NCBI GenBank assembly: GCA_017642895.1
Contig: JAEPON010000001.1
Location: 248,001 to 312,000, forward strand
Reading direction: 5' to 3'
DNA from: Roseitalea sp.
Lineage (GTDB): Bacteria > Pseudomonadota > Alphaproteobacteria > Rhizobiales > Rhizobiaceae
DNA: 64,000 nucleotides
Shown: positions 19,719 to 29,060 of the stretch, one piece after another
Layout of the letters: every line of letters starts with the position of its first letter
Position numbering within the stretch: position 1 is the first letter of the stretch
Notes under the pieces: generated by a model
Database searches by the model: none
What the model was told of the DNA's origin: nothing
Seen by the model: only the letters and a program-made list of their open reading frames with translations
Position numbers and translations under genes: made by a program

Positions 19719-20696
19719 TCAGGCCTGGCTGGGCAGTTCGCCGAAGCGGGCGCGGTAATCGCGCGAAAACCGGCCGAGATGCGAAAAGCCGCAGGCGAAT
19801 GCGGTTTCGGTCACGCTTTCGCGGTTCTGACGGGCCGACAGGTGATAGCGCGCCGCATCCAGCCGCACATCGCGCAGATAGCGGATGGGCGACCGGCCGA
19901 ACGCGTTCTTGAAGCCGATCTGGAGGTTGCGCGGGTGCACGCCGGCGCTGGCCGCAATGTCGTCAAGGCAGATCGGCTCGGCATAGCGGCCGTGGATGAA
20001 CTCCACCGCCCGACGCAAATGGACCGGACGCGCAGCGCCGGCATCGGCGCGCATCATGTGCGCGACGTTGCTCGGCTGCAGTGTAAGCAGCAGGCGCGCG
20101 AACTCACGCTCCGTCGACATGTCATGCAAGCCGGGTCTTCCCGTGAAAAGCCGGCCCTCATCGGCGGCGCCAACCATCGTCAGTGCCAGCATCCGCAGCT
20201 TGCGTCCGGCCCTTGCGCGCAAGTCGATGGCCGGGTCGAACCGCACCGGGCCGGGCAGGGAAGCGGCGGCCGCCTCCTCGGCGACCCGGTGCAGAAACCG
20301 CTCGTCGATCTGGACGAGCAGCTTGCGGCAATCGGCGCGCCATTGCATGCGCGTCGGCCGGTCCGGGTTCAGAATCGTTCCGCGCTCCGGGCCGGCGCAA
20401 ACTTCCTCGCCCCTGTGGTCGATCAGTGCCGCGCCGGTCAGCGGAAGCTGGAGTAGGTAGAAGTCGCCCAGCATGCCGGGATCGATGTCGACGTCGCCGC
20501 CATAGCCCAGCACATTCAGCGAGATATGGGCGCCGTCCACATGGTTGTGGCGCACCGACACGCCGTCGCCGCCGGTCAGCGTCAGCCGGTGATCGCAAAA
20601 CCGGCCGGCCACCGCGTGCCGGGCTGCGTCGAGATCGTCCGTGCGCAGCACCGCAAACGCGCCGAGGAGCTTATCTGTCCATGGTGTGCGATCCAT
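19719..20696 (-). CDS. AraC-family transcriptional regulator
   Basis: A 325-residue regulator. The N-terminal ligand domain (about 1-200) has the pattern of the AraC_binding_2/FeaR-AntR-like group, with the mid-domain FYLLQLPLTGAALI. The C-terminal double helix-turn-helix (about 215-320) is clear: AVEFIHGRYAEPICLDDIAASAGVHPRNLQIGFKNAFGRSPIRYLRDVRLDAAR...TETAFACGFSHLGRFSRDYRARFGELP. I chose the ATG at 20696 over an in-frame TTG at 20720. It is divergent from the cupin-kynurenine operon across 139 bases. This group often responds to aromatic acids, so it is a likely activator of that operon. Confidence 0.88.
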   Translation of the reverse strand: MDRTPWTDKLLGAFAVLRTDDLDAARHAVAGRFCDHRLTLTGGDGVSVRHNHVDGAHISLNVLGYGGDVDIDPGMLGDFYLLQLPLTGAALIDHRGEEVCAGPERGTILNPDRPTRMQWRADCRKLLVQIDERFLHRVAEEAAAASLPGPVRFDPAIDLRARAGRKLRMLALTMVGAADEGRLFTGRPGLHDMSTEREFARLLLTLQPSNVAHMMRADAGAARPVHLRRAVEFIHGRYAEPICLDDIAASAGVHPRNLQIGFKNAFGRSPIRYLRDVRLDAARYHLSARQNRESVTETAFACGFSHLGRFSRDYRARFGELPSQA

Positions 20697-20723
20697 TGGC
20701 GGAGCGTAGCGTCGGGCCAATTT

Positions 20724-20740
20724 ATTTCAAGCTCAAAATA
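20724..20740. promoter_or_regulatory. TTTCAAGC motif in the AraC/kynurenine-operon promoter region
   Basis: ATTTCAAGCTCAAAATA lies between the divergent AraC gene and the cupin gene. A near-identical element (ATTTCAAGCCTAAAATTT on the minus strand, 29014-28997) lies in the other divergent promoter region of the aromatic cluster. The shared sequence suggests one regulator, perhaps the MarR or AraC protein of this region, acts on both. This is inferred from two sites only. Confidence 0.45.
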
Positions 20741-20835
20741 TCGAAGCACGAATTGGATTCGCAATCTGGATAAGCGAGCCGAAGAATCGGGTGCATGCTG
20801 ACCAATGCCAATGCGATATGTCGAGGGAGGACACC

Positions 20836-21276
20836 ATGGACCAGGGCATCACACCGGCCGCCGACGGGCTGGACGGCAAGAGCTGGAACGTTGTCGGCCA
20901 CACCTATACGCCCAAGCTGCACACCCCCAACGCCTTTTTGTGGCACGCGGCCGTTCCCGACGGCACCTTCGTGCCGCCGCATATCCACCCCACGCAGGAT
21001 GAGTGGATCATCATGCTTGACGGCGCGCTCGAAGTGGAGTTCGGCAGCGATGTCCACAAGGCCGGCCCCGGCGACACGATCCGCATGCCGATGGGCGTGG
21101 CGCATGCCATCTTCAATCGTTCGGGCGCTGCGGCAACATGCGTCTTCGGTGTCGCGCCGGCGCGCAAGCTGTTCGATCTGTTCGTCGCGCTCGATGGCGT
21201 GACCGATCCCGAAGAGCTGGTTCGCCTGTCGGCCATGCATGAGGTCGATTTTCTGCCGCCGCCGAACGCGGCCTGA
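20836..21276 (+). CDS. Cupin-domain protein
   Basis: A 146-residue single-domain cupin. The metal-binding motif 1 is PPHIHPTQDEW (about residues 50-60) with two His and a Glu, and motif 2 PMGVAHAIFNRSG (about 92-104) supplies the last His. It ends in HEVDFLPPP. A second cupin at 34543-34992 is a paralog, sharing the WNVVGHTY/WNILGQTY start, HIHPTQDE and the VDFLPP end. A GGGAGG site precedes the ATG. It heads the kynurenine operon. Its role is unknown; a dioxygenase, isomerase or decarboxylase acting on a ring-derived intermediate is possible. Confidence 0.85.
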   Translation: MDQGITPAADGLDGKSWNVVGHTYTPKLHTPNAFLWHAAVPDGTFVPPHIHPTQDEWIIMLDGALEVEFGSDVHKAGPGDTIRMPMGVAHAIFNRSGAAATCVFGVAPARKLFDLFVALDGVTDPEELVRLSAMHEVDFLPPPNAA

Positions 21277-21292
21277 TCGGCGGAGGCATATC

Positions 21293-22780
21293 ATGGTCAA
21301 GCGCAAGAAAGTCGCCGTCATTGGCGGCGGGGTCAGTGGTCTGGCCGCCGCCAAGGCATTCGACGAAAAGGGTCACCGGGTCTGCGGGTTCGAGCGCAGT
21401 CACGATTTCGGCGGCGTTTGGGAACTGTCGCGCTCCTATCCGGACGTGCAGACCCAATCGCCAAAGGACCTCTATTGTTTCACCGATCATCCCATGCCGG
21501 ATGATTATCCCGAATGGCCCAAGGGCCCGCAGGTGCACGCCTATCTGCATTCCTATGCCCAAAAGCACCGGCTCGCGCGGCTTTTCCAGCTCAACATTGC
21601 GGTTGCGTCGATGGCGCGCCGGGCCGATGGCGAACCCGGCTGGACGCTGACCCTTGAGGCCGGCGGCCAAAGCTGGACCGAGGATTTCGACTTCGTCGCC
21701 ATCTGCACGGGCCAGTTTTCGGAAAAGAACATCATCAGCCATCCGGGGCAGGAGGCGTTCATCGCCCAGGGCGGGCAGTTGATGCATTCGTCGGAATACA
21801 CCGATCCGGATGTCTGCGCGGGAAAGAATGTGGTCGTTCTGGGCGGCTCGAAATCGGCGACCGATATTGCCGTCAACGCGGCCAAAAGCGGTGCGAAATC
21901 CGTCACGCTCGTCTATCTCGAAAATGTCTGGCGGATTCCGTATTTCGTCGGCGGCATCAACTTCAAGCGCCTGCTCTACATGCGGGCGCAGGAGATGCAG
22001 TTCAACGGCTGGGGCAGGGGCTTGGCCGCCCGCACGCTGGCCGCCATTACCAAACCGCTGGTCTGGGCGAACTTCCGCGGGCTGGAAACGCTGCTCAAGC
22101 TGCAACTGGGCCTGAAGAAGCACAATATGGTGCCCGACGTTCCGATCGAGAAGGACATTTCCTGTTCGGTTCCGATCGTCACGCCGGGGCTGTTCGAATG
22201 TCTGAATGCGGGCACGATCAAGCCGGTGATCGGCACGTTCGACCGGTACGAAGACGGCAGGTTGCGTCTGACCAATGACGAGACGGTCGATTGCGACGTG
22301 GCGATCCTAGCCGTCGGCTGGAAGCTTGGTGTGCCCTATCTGCCGCAGCAATACCGGGACAAGCTGATCGAAGAGGACGGGCAGTATCGCGTCTATCGTC
22401 TGGCGGTGAACCCGGACCTGCCCGACATGGGATTCGTCGGTTTCAACTCGAGCTTCTGCACGGTGCTTTCTGCCGAGATCGTCGCCAACTGGCTGGTGCG
22501 CTATGCCGACGGCAAGCTTGCCAACCAGCCCGACCGTGTCGAGATGGAAGCAAACATCGACGAGATGCTCGACTGGAAACGCAATGAGCGGCCTGCCGCG
22601 CAAATCTATGGCGGGCTCTGCTCGGCGCCGTTCCACTTCAAGCATTTCGACGAACTGATGCAGGACATGGGCGCGCGGCAATGGAAACGCTCCAATCCGC
22701 TGGCCGAAAATTTCAGCTATCCCGACGCGGCCGCCTACGGCACATTCCTGTCGACGACACCGGACTATCAGGCGGGGTGA
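21293..22780 (+). CDS. Flavin-containing monooxygenase (FMO-like, NAD(P)H-dependent)
   Basis: A 495-residue flavoprotein. FAD-binding GGGVSGLAAAK is at 11-21 and a second nucleotide-binding motif VLGGSKSATDIA near 180-195. The ATG-type motif appears as AVGWKLGVPYLP near 340. It resembles the FMO/Baeyer-Villiger-like group rather than kynurenine 3-monooxygenase, which has a different fold signature. It lies 16 bases after the cupin and 7 bases before the formamidase. The natural substrate is not evident; oxidation of an indole- or kynurenine-derived compound fits the context. A GGAGG site precedes the ATG at 21293. Confidence 0.85.
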   Translation: MVKRKKVAVIGGGVSGLAAAKAFDEKGHRVCGFERSHDFGGVWELSRSYPDVQTQSPKDLYCFTDHPMPDDYPEWPKGPQVHAYLHSYAQKHRLARLFQLNIAVASMARRADGEPGWTLTLEAGGQSWTEDFDFVAICTGQFSEKNIISHPGQEAFIAQGGQLMHSSEYTDPDVCAGKNVVVLGGSKSATDIAVNAAKSGAKSVTLVYLENVWRIPYFVGGINFKRLLYMRAQEMQFNGWGRGLAARTLAAITKPLVWANFRGLETLLKLQLGLKKHNMVPDVPIEKDISCSVPIVTPGLFECLNAGTIKPVIGTFDRYEDGRLRLTNDETVDCDVAILAVGWKLGVPYLPQQYRDKLIEEDGQYRVYRLAVNPDLPDMGFVGFNSSFCTVLSAEIVANWLVRYADGKLANQPDRVEMEANIDEMLDWKRNERPAAQIYGGLCSAPFHFKHFDELMQDMGARQWKRSNPLAENFSYPDAAAYGTFLSTTPDYQAG

Positions 22781-22787
22781 CAGAGAG

Positions 22788-23591
22788 ATGAAAGACTGGG
22801 ACGACGCGTTTGCCAACATGGCCCATGTGCCGGGCTCGGGCGAATTGCCGGGCCGCTGGGCAGCCGCTGCCGCCGCCTACCGCGCGGGCGGCGCACGGGT
22901 GGAAACCGACATTGCCTATGGCGATGCGCCGCGCGAACGGCTTGATATCGTGTGGCCCGACGACACGCCCAAGGGGCTCGCCGTGTTCGTCCATGGCGGC
23001 TACTGGATGCGCTTGTCGAAATCGGACTGGACGCATTATGCCGAGGGCGCCCGCGCCCGGGGATGGGCGGTGGCGCTGCCCAGCTACACGCTCACACCCG
23101 ACGCGCGCATCGCCGAGATCACCGCGCAGATCGGACGGGCGCTGACGGTCGCCGCCGAACGTGTCGCCGGCCCCATCCGCCTGTCGGGCCATTCGGCGGG
23201 CGGCCATCTGGTCACCCGCATGATCTGCGACGACACGCCCTTTCCGCCGGACGTTTTGGCGCGCATCGAGCACACGCTGTCGATCAGCGGACTGCACGAT
23301 CTGCGGCCCCTGATGCACACCGCCATGAACGAGACGTTGCGCCTTGATGCGGCGGAAGCGGACGCGGAAAGCGCCGTGCTGCGCCGTCCGGCTGGCGAGC
23401 CACGCGTGACCGCCTGGGTCGGCGGCGGCGAGCGCCCCGAATTCATCCGTCAGGCACGCATTCTGGCCGCCGTCTGGGAGGGGCTCGATGCGCAGACCGC
23501 GTGTCTGGTCGATGGCGATCACAACCATTTCACCGTGATCGAAGGGTTGCGGTCGCCCGACAGCGCCATCACGCGCATGTTTGTCGGCTAG
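22788..23591 (+). CDS. Alpha/beta-hydrolase, probable kynurenine formamidase (arylformamidase)
   Basis: A 267-residue alpha/beta-hydrolase. HGGYW near residues 65-69 forms the oxyanion loop, GHSAGGH near 126-132 contains the nucleophile Ser, and VDGDHNHFTVIEGL near 243-256 supplies the catalytic His. Eukaryotic and some bacterial kynurenine formamidases belong to this HGGxW group. Directly downstream lie tryptophan dioxygenase and kynureninase. It would therefore hydrolyse N-formylkynurenine to kynurenine and formate, replacing the metal-dependent KynB found in many bacteria. No kynB homolog is seen here. The function is inferred from family and context. Confidence 0.85.
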   Translation: MKDWDDAFANMAHVPGSGELPGRWAAAAAAYRAGGARVETDIAYGDAPRERLDIVWPDDTPKGLAVFVHGGYWMRLSKSDWTHYAEGARARGWAVALPSYTLTPDARIAEITAQIGRALTVAAERVAGPIRLSGHSAGGHLVTRMICDDTPFPPDVLARIEHTLSISGLHDLRPLMHTAMNETLRLDAAEADAESAVLRRPAGEPRVTAWVGGGERPEFIRQARILAAVWEGLDAQTACLVDGDHNHFTVIEGLRSPDSAITRMFVG

Positions 23592-23679
23592 TCGGGCTCA
23601 TATAGGGTTTCGGGATCGGTTCTGACCCTAGCCGGGCGTCAGCGTGCATGGCGGGGCCCGAAAGATGGGAGATTACATC

Positions 23680-24513
23680 GTGACCGAAGCCTACGATCCG
23701 GCCGATGACGGCGCCAAGACATCGTTTGCGCGCGACATGAGCTATGGCGATTATCTGTCGCTCGATCCGCTGCTAACCGCGCAGAGCCCGCTCTCCAATG
23801 CCCATGACGAGATGCTGTTCATCATTCAGCACCAGACGTCGGAACTCTGGATGCGGCTGGCGCTGCACGAACTCAATGCCGCACGCGATGCGTTGGCCGG
23901 GGGCGACTTTCCCCCCGTTTTCAAGATGTTGACCCGCGTTGCCCGCATCTTCGAGCAGTTGAACGGCGCTTGGGACGTGCTGCGCACCATGACGCCCAGC
24001 GAATATACCGCGTTCCGCGAGGACCTCGGAGCGTCGTCCGGATTCCAGTCGCACCAATATCGGCTGATCGAATTCGTGCTGGGCAACCGCAATCCGGCGA
24101 TGATGAAGGTGCATGAACACCGGCCCGAACTCCATGCCAGGCTGACCGCCGAACTGGCGCGAAAATCACTCTACCATGTCGCGCTCGACCAAGTGTCGAG
24201 CCAGTTGGGGCGCGACCTTTCGCCCGAGATCTATCGCATGGACGCGCCGCATCGCGCCGATGACGCTGTGATGGCGGCGTGGGCCGAAATCTATACCGAT
24301 CCGCGCCGGCACTGGTCGCTCTACGAACTGGCCGAAAAGCTTGTCGATCTGGAAGATTATTTCCGGCGCTGGCGCTTCAACCATGTGACGACGGTTGAGC
24401 GGATCATCGGCTTCAAGCGTGGCACGGGCGGGACGTCGGGCGTCAAATATCTGCGCCGGATGCTTGAGGTCGAACTGTTTCCCGAACTGTGGAACGTCAG
24501 GGGGCAATTGTGA
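23680..24513 (+). CDS. kynA: Tryptophan 2,3-dioxygenase
   Basis: A 277-residue heme dioxygenase that opens the indole ring of L-tryptophan to give N-formylkynurenine. The segments [22 protein letters not shown] at the start, [14 protein letters not shown] near 48-61, [18 protein letters not shown] near 115-132 and [16 protein letters not shown] near 245-260 are all TDO signatures. I chose the GTG at 23680, which has a GGGAG site 8 bases upstream and gives the usual N-terminus; an ATG at 23665 would add five residues. The stop overlaps the start region of kynU. It is the first committed step of the pathway in this operon. Confidence 0.95.
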   Translation: MTEAYDPADDGAKTSFARDMSYGDYLSLDPLLTAQSPLSNAHDEMLFIIQHQTSELWMRLALHELNAARDALAGGDFPPVFKMLTRVARIFEQLNGAWDVLRTMTPSEYTAFREDLGASSGFQSHQYRLIEFVLGNRNPAMMKVHEHRPELHARLTAELARKSLYHVALDQVSSQLGRDLSPEIYRMDAPHRADDAVMAAWAEIYTDPRRHWSLYELAEKLVDLEDYFRRWRFNHVTTVERIIGFKRGTGGTSGVKYLRRMLEVELFPELWNVRGQL

Positions 24514-24527
24514 GCGGAGCGGCGACC

Positions 24528-25730
24528 ATGAGCAGCGCGGCGGTGACACTGCCCGTCAAGGAGCGGTTCAACCTGCCCGACGGGATGATCTATCTTGACG
24601 GCAACTCGCTCGGCCCGCTGCCGCGCGCGGTTCCCGCCCGTCTGGCATCGATGGTCGGGGACGAATGGGGCGGCCATCTGATCAGGGGCTGGAACGTCGA
24701 TGGCTGGATGGCGCAGCCGGTCAGTGTCGCCGACCGGATCGGCCGGCTGATCGGCGCGCCGCAAGGTTCTGTGGTGCTGGGCGACACGCTCTCCATCAAG
24801 GTCCATCAGGCGTTGTCGGCCGCCTTGGCCATGCGGCCGAACCGCCGTGTGGTTCTGTCCGACAACGGCAACTTCCCGACCGATCTCTACATGGCCGAGG
24901 GCCTGATCGGGCAGTTGGACCAGGGGCACGAATTGCGCGTCGTCGATCCCGAAGCGGTGGCCGACGCGATCACCGGCGAGGCGGCGGCGGTGATGCTCAC
25001 CCATGTCGATTACCGGACCGGACGCATGCACGACATGGCCGCGATCACGAAGCTGGCGCATGAGGCCGGGGCCGTGATGATCTGGGATCTCGCCCACAGC
25101 GCCGGCGCGGTGCCGGTCGATCTGGCGGCCTGCAAGGCCGAATTCGCAGTCGGCTGCACCTACAAATATCTCAATGGCGGCCCCGGCGCGCCGGCCTTCA
25201 TCCATGTGCGTCCGGACATTGTCGATGATGTCGAGCCGGCACTGAGCGGCTGGCTGGGCCATGACGCGCCGTTCGCCTTCGAGCCGCACTACCGGCCCGC
25301 CGCGGGCATCGAACGGATGCGGGTGGGCACGCCGCCCATCATCCAGATCGCCGCACTCGACGAGGCGCTGAAGGTCTGGGACGATATCGACATGGATGAT
25401 GTGCGCGCGGCGAGCATCGCGCTGTGCGAGACGTTCATCGCCGAGGTCGAGGCACGATGCCCGCAACTGACGCTGGCCAGCCCGCGCGATGCCGGAATGC
25501 GCGGCAGCCAGGTCTCGTTTGCGTTCGAGCACGGTTATGCGGCAATGCAGGCGCTGATCGCGCGCGACGTGATCGGCGACTTCCGGGCGCCCGACATCAT
25601 GCGGTTCGGCTTCACGCCTCTCTATATCGACGACGGCGATGTGCGGACGGCGGTCGATGTTCTGGCCGAAGTGCTCGACAAGCGTCTATGGGACGATCCG
25701 GCCTATCAGGCGCGCGGGCGGGTGACGTGA
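24528..25730 (+). CDS. kynU: Kynureninase
   Basis: A 400-residue PLP enzyme of aminotransferase fold class I that splits kynurenine to anthranilate and alanine. IYLDGNSLGPLP at about 18-29 is the family N-terminal signature. WDLAHSAGAVP near 190 holds the PLP-contacting Asp/His, and CTYKYLNGGPGAP near 210-222 contains the Schiff-base Lys. ATG 24528 follows a GGAG; a GTG at 24510 that overlaps the kynA stop (GTGA) and has AGGGGG upstream is equally possible and adds six residues. It ends the operon, converging on the FadJ-like gene 6 bases further. Its product anthranilate is the expected substrate of the CoA pathway encoded to the right. Confidence 0.95.
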   Translation: MSSAAVTLPVKERFNLPDGMIYLDGNSLGPLPRAVPARLASMVGDEWGGHLIRGWNVDGWMAQPVSVADRIGRLIGAPQGSVVLGDTLSIKVHQALSAALAMRPNRRVVLSDNGNFPTDLYMAEGLIGQLDQGHELRVVDPEAVADAITGEAAAVMLTHVDYRTGRMHDMAAITKLAHEAGAVMIWDLAHSAGAVPVDLAACKAEFAVGCTYKYLNGGPGAPAFIHVRPDIVDDVEPALSGWLGHDAPFAFEPHYRPAAGIERMRVGTPPIIQIAALDEALKVWDDIDMDDVRAASIALCETFIAEVEARCPQLTLASPRDAGMRGSQVSFAFEHGYAAMQALIARDVIGDFRAPDIMRFGFTPLYIDDGDVRTAVDVLAEVLDKRLWDDPAYQARGRVT

Positions 25731-25736
25731 CCCGCG

Positions 25737-27698
25737 CTAAGCGCGGTCCTCGGCACCCTGCCGTCCCTTCATGAACATCGGCCCGCCACGCCAGCGCGGG
25801 AAGCCGTAGCCGCTGGTCATGACGACATCGATATCGCCGGGCTTGGACGCAATGCCCTCATCGAGAACCGCCTGCGCCTCTGTCTGCATGGCCGCCAGGA
25901 TGCGGTCCATGATTGCTTCGTCCGTCAGGCTGGCGGGTTCGATGCCCTTGCGGGCGCGCTCGGCTTCGATCAGCGCGGTCACTTCGGCATCGGCAATAGG
26001 CTTTCCGTCCTCGTAGCGATACCAGCCGGCGCCGGTCTTCCGGCCGAAACGGTCCTGCGCGCACAGCCTGTCGGCGATCGCCACATAGCGCTCGTTTGGA
26101 TCGCGGGTCGCGGCGCGGCGTTTGCGCATCGCCCAGGCAATGTCGAGGCCGGCGAGATCCTGCATCTCGAAGACGCCGATGGGAAAGCCGAAATCGCGCA
26201 TGGCGCGATCGACATCGGCGGGCAGGGCGCCGTCCTCGATCAGATAGTCTGCCTCCCGCCGATAGGCCGACATGATGCGGTTGGCGATGAAGCCGTCGCA
26301 CACACCCGACAGGACGGCGGTTTTCCTCAGGCGCTTTGCGAACGCCGCGGCGGTGGCCACGACATCGTCGGCGACGCGCTCCGGCACGACGATCTCCAGC
26401 AGCTTCATGATGTGGGCGGGCGAAAAGAAGTGCAGGCCGATCACCCGCGAGGGGTCGGCGACCGTCGACGCGATGGCATCGACATCGAGATAGGACGTGT
26501 TGGTCGCAAGGATCGCATCGGCCCTCGTGGCGGCGTCCAGCGTGGCGAACACCGCCTTCTTGACGTCCATCTCCTCGAAGATCGCCTCGATCACCAGATC
26601 GGCCCGGGACAAGGGCGCATAGCCGTCGTGGGCCGAAAAGCGGGCGCCGATATCGGCACGCGCCGTCTCATCGATGATCCCGCGTTTGGCGCTTTGATCG
26701 AGGATCGACGACACGCGTTCGTGCGCCGCGCGCGCGGCCTCGCCGTCACGCTCGACGAGCAGCACAGTGAGGCCGGAGAGAAGGCAAGCCGCGGCGATGC
26801 CTGCGCCCATCGTGCCGCCGCCGACCACGCCGACCGTGTCGAACGGTCTGGGCGTGCCCTTGCAGCGCGGATCGGACAGCGTCGCGCGTTCTGCCATGAA
26901 GATGTGCCGCAGCGCTGCCGACTGATCGGAGGCTTTGAGCGCGAGGAAGGCCTCACGCTCGGCGGCCAATGCCTCGTCAGCCGGCAGTTCGAGTGCCCGC
27001 GCGACGGCGTTGACCGCTGCTTCAATCGATTGCTGGCCGCGCGCCTTGCCGATCAACTTAGCCTTTTGCGCGGCGAAAGCGTCCGCGTCGGTGGGGTGCC
27101 GGACTGGCCGTTCAAGCGTTCGCGGCTCGTCTCCGGTCATCAATCGCGCCATATCCTTTGCGGCGGCCAGAAGGTCCCCTTCAGAGATGCCGTCGACCAG
27201 CCAGGCGCGATGTGCCGCCGCTGCACCGACCGGCTTGCCGCCGGCGACCATCGTCAGCGCCATCTCCGCCGGAACAAGGCGCGGCAGCCGCACCGTGCCG
27301 CCGGCTCCGGGGATCAGGCCGAGATTGACTTCCGGCAATCCAAGCTTGGCGTCTGCATCGGCAATGCGTGTCCGGCAGGCCATCGCCAGTTCGAGCCCGC
27401 CGCCAAGGGCGGTGCCGTGGATTGCCGCCACCCAGGGCCTGTCGGCAGCTTCGATCGCCGCGACCAGATCGGGCAGATGCGGTTCCTTCGGCGGCTGGGC
27501 GAACTCGCGAATGTCGGCGCCGGCGACGAATGTCCGGCCCGCGCAGCGCAAAATGACGGCGCGGACGGCCGGGTCGGCATCGCAGGCGGCGACCGCGTCG
27601 GCCAGGCCCTGACGGACGGCGTGTGACGCCGCATTGACTGGCGGATTATCGATGGTGACGACGGCGCAATCGCCGTCCCGTTCAAGGGTGACGGCCAT
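25737..27698 (-). CDS. FadJ-like bifunctional enoyl-CoA hydratase / 3-hydroxyacyl-CoA dehydrogenase
   Basis: A 653-residue fusion. The N-terminal crotonase domain (about 1-190) has the oxyanion segments AGADIREF (59-66) and [13 protein letters not shown] near 93-106. The 3-hydroxyacyl-CoA dehydrogenase NAD domain starts with [18 protein letters not shown] near 285-302 and includes [10 protein letters not shown] and [17 protein letters not shown]. Two C-terminal dehydrogenase domains follow. This layout is the short FadJ/MFE-1 type without thiolase. It lies 3 bases after the glutaryl-CoA dehydrogenase gene and should act on crotonyl-CoA made by that enzyme, giving acetoacetyl-CoA. It could also serve the ring-cleavage beta-oxidation steps. 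Confidence 0.9.
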   Translation of the reverse strand: MAVTLERDGDCAVVTIDNPPVNAASHAVRQGLADAVAACDADPAVRAVILRCAGRTFVAGADIREFAQPPKEPHLPDLVAAIEAADRPWVAAIHGTALGGGLELAMACRTRIADADAKLGLPEVNLGLIPGAGGTVRLPRLVPAEMALTMVAGGKPVGAAAAHRAWLVDGISEGDLLAAAKDMARLMTGDEPRTLERPVRHPTDADAFAAQKAKLIGKARGQQSIEAAVNAVARALELPADEALAAEREAFLALKASDQSAALRHIFMAERATLSDPRCKGTPRPFDTVGVVGGGTMGAGIAAACLLSGLTVLLVERDGEAARAAHERVSSILDQSAKRGIIDETARADIGARFSAHDGYAPLSRADLVIEAIFEEMDVKKAVFATLDAATRADAILATNTSYLDVDAIASTVADPSRVIGLHFFSPAHIMKLLEIVVPERVADDVVATAAAFAKRLRKTAVLSGVCDGFIANRIMSAYRREADYLIEDGALPADVDRAMRDFGFPIGVFEMQDLAGLDIAWAMRKRRAATRDPNERYVAIADRLCAQDRFGRKTGAGWYRYEDGKPIADAEVTALIEAERARKGIEPASLTDEAIMDRILAAMQTEAQAVLDEGIASKPGDIDVVMTSGYGFPRWRGGPMFMKGRQGAEDRA

Positions 27699-27701
27699 GG
27701 G

Positions 27702-28934
27702 TCACTGAAACGCCTGAAGGCCGGTCTGGCCGCGGCCCAGGATCAGCGCATGCACATCATGCGTGCCCTCATAGGTGTTGACCGCTTCAAGGTTCATCAC
27801 ATGACGGATGACACCATATTCGTCCGAAATGCCGTTGCCGCCATGCATGTCGCGCGCCTCGCGCGCGATGGCGAGCGCCTTGCCGCAATTGTTGCGCTTC
27901 ATCAGGCTGATCAGTTCGGCGGACGCCGTGTGGTCGTCGAACATCCGGCCGAGCCTGAGCGCGCCCAGAAGACCCAGGCTGATATCGGTCTGCATGTCGG
28001 CGAGCTTCTTCTGGATCAGTTGCGTGGCGGCGAGAGGCTTGCCGAACTGCTTGCGGTCCATCGTGTAGTCGCGCGCGGCGAACCAGCACGCCTCGGCGGC
28101 GCCCATCGCACCCCATGCGATGCCGTAACGGGCACGGTTGAGGCAGCCAAACGGGCCGGCCAACCCCTCGGCGTGCGGCAGCAGATTGTCCTCGGGCACA
28201 AAGACATCATCCATCTGGATCATGCCCGTGGTCGAGGCGCGCAGGCTGAACTTGCCGTCGATCTTCGGTGTTTCCAGCCCGTCCATTCCGCGTTCGAGAA
28301 TGAACCCCTTGATCGCGTTGTCGTGCGCGTCTGACTTCGCCCAGACAATGAACAGATCGGCAATCGGGCTGTTGGTGATCCAGTTCTTTGCGCCCGACAG
28401 CCGGTAGCCGCCATCGACCGGCCGGGCGCGGGTGATCATGCCGCCGGGGTCGGAGCCGTGGTCGGGCTCGGTCAGGCCGAAGCAGCCGACCCATTCGCCG
28501 CTTGCAAGCTTGGGCAGATTTTTCAACCGCTGGGCTTCGGTGCCATAGGCGAAGATCGGGTGCATGACGAGACTGGACTGGACCGAAAGGGCCGAGCGAT
28601 AGCCCGAATCGACGCGTTCTACCTCGCGGGCGACCAGACCGTAGCCGACATAGTTGGCGCCGACGCCGCCATACGCCTCCGGAATCGTCGAACCGAGCAG
28701 GCCCAGTTCGCCCATTTCGGTCATGATCTCGCGGTGGAACACTTCGTGCCGGTTGGCCTCGACGACGCGCGATGCCAGCTTGTCCTGGCAATAGGCGGCG
28801 GCGCTGTCGCGGATCATCCGTTCCTCGTCGGTCAACTGGTCCTCGATGAGAAACGGGTCTTCCCAGTTCAGCCGTGCCGGCCGGGCGCGGGCGGTTTCGG
28901 GCGTCTGCCCCATATGCGTCGCTGTGTCGGCCAT
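27702..28934 (-). CDS. gcdH: Glutaryl-CoA dehydrogenase
   Basis: A 410-residue FAD-dependent acyl-CoA dehydrogenase that oxidises and decarboxylates glutaryl-CoA to crotonyl-CoA. The family hallmarks are clear: [78 protein letters not shown], and the catalytic Glu in [17 protein letters not shown] near 385-400. AAGGGAG precedes the ATG at 28934. The FadJ-like gene follows. It is divergent from the fused 2-aminobenzoyl-CoA enzyme gene, with the TTTCAAGC inverted repeat between them. Glutaryl-CoA is the expected product of ring opening of the CoA-bound aromatic, so the pair completes the route. Confidence 0.94.
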   Translation of the reverse strand: MADTATHMGQTPETARARPARLNWEDPFLIEDQLTDEERMIRDSAAAYCQDKLASRVVEANRHEVFHREIMTEMGELGLLGSTIPEAYGGVGANYVGYGLVAREVERVDSGYRSALSVQSSLVMHPIFAYGTEAQRLKNLPKLASGEWVGCFGLTEPDHGSDPGGMITRARPVDGGYRLSGAKNWITNSPIADLFIVWAKSDAHDNAIKGFILERGMDGLETPKIDGKFSLRASTTGMIQMDDVFVPEDNLLPHAEGLAGPFGCLNRARYGIAWGAMGAAEACWFAARDYTMDRKQFGKPLAATQLIQKKLADMQTDISLGLLGALRLGRMFDDHTASAELISLMKRNNCGKALAIAREARDMHGGNGISDEYGVIRHVMNLEAVNTYEGTHDVHALILGRGQTGLQAFQ

Positions 28935-28985
28935 CGGCGATCTCCCTTGCTGCGGCGCGCGGACGCTACCGTTCCGAACCGGATG

Positions 28986-29013
28986 TTTCAAGCAAGAAAT
29001 TTTAGGCTTGAAA
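28986..29013. promoter_or_regulatory. TTTCAAGC/GCTTGAAA inverted repeat in divergent promoter region
   Basis: TTTCAAGC (28986-28993) and GCTTGAAA (29006-29013) form a perfect 8-bp inverted repeat with a 12-base AT-rich spacer between gcdH and the fused monooxygenase gene. Half of it, with flanking bases, matches the element at 20724-20740. The size and symmetry suit a MarR dimer, and a MarR gene is the third gene of the rightward operon. Binding is inferred. Confidence 0.55.
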
Positions 29014-29060
29014 TAGATATGGCCTCGTGCAACGCTTCGTCTCGCAGCAGGGAGAGGCAG

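Noticed and set aside
21293-22780. Kynurenine 3-monooxygenase (kmo)
   Set aside because: The motifs are of the FMO type with two nucleotide-binding domains, not of the aromatic hydroxylase type; the operon leads to anthranilate instead.
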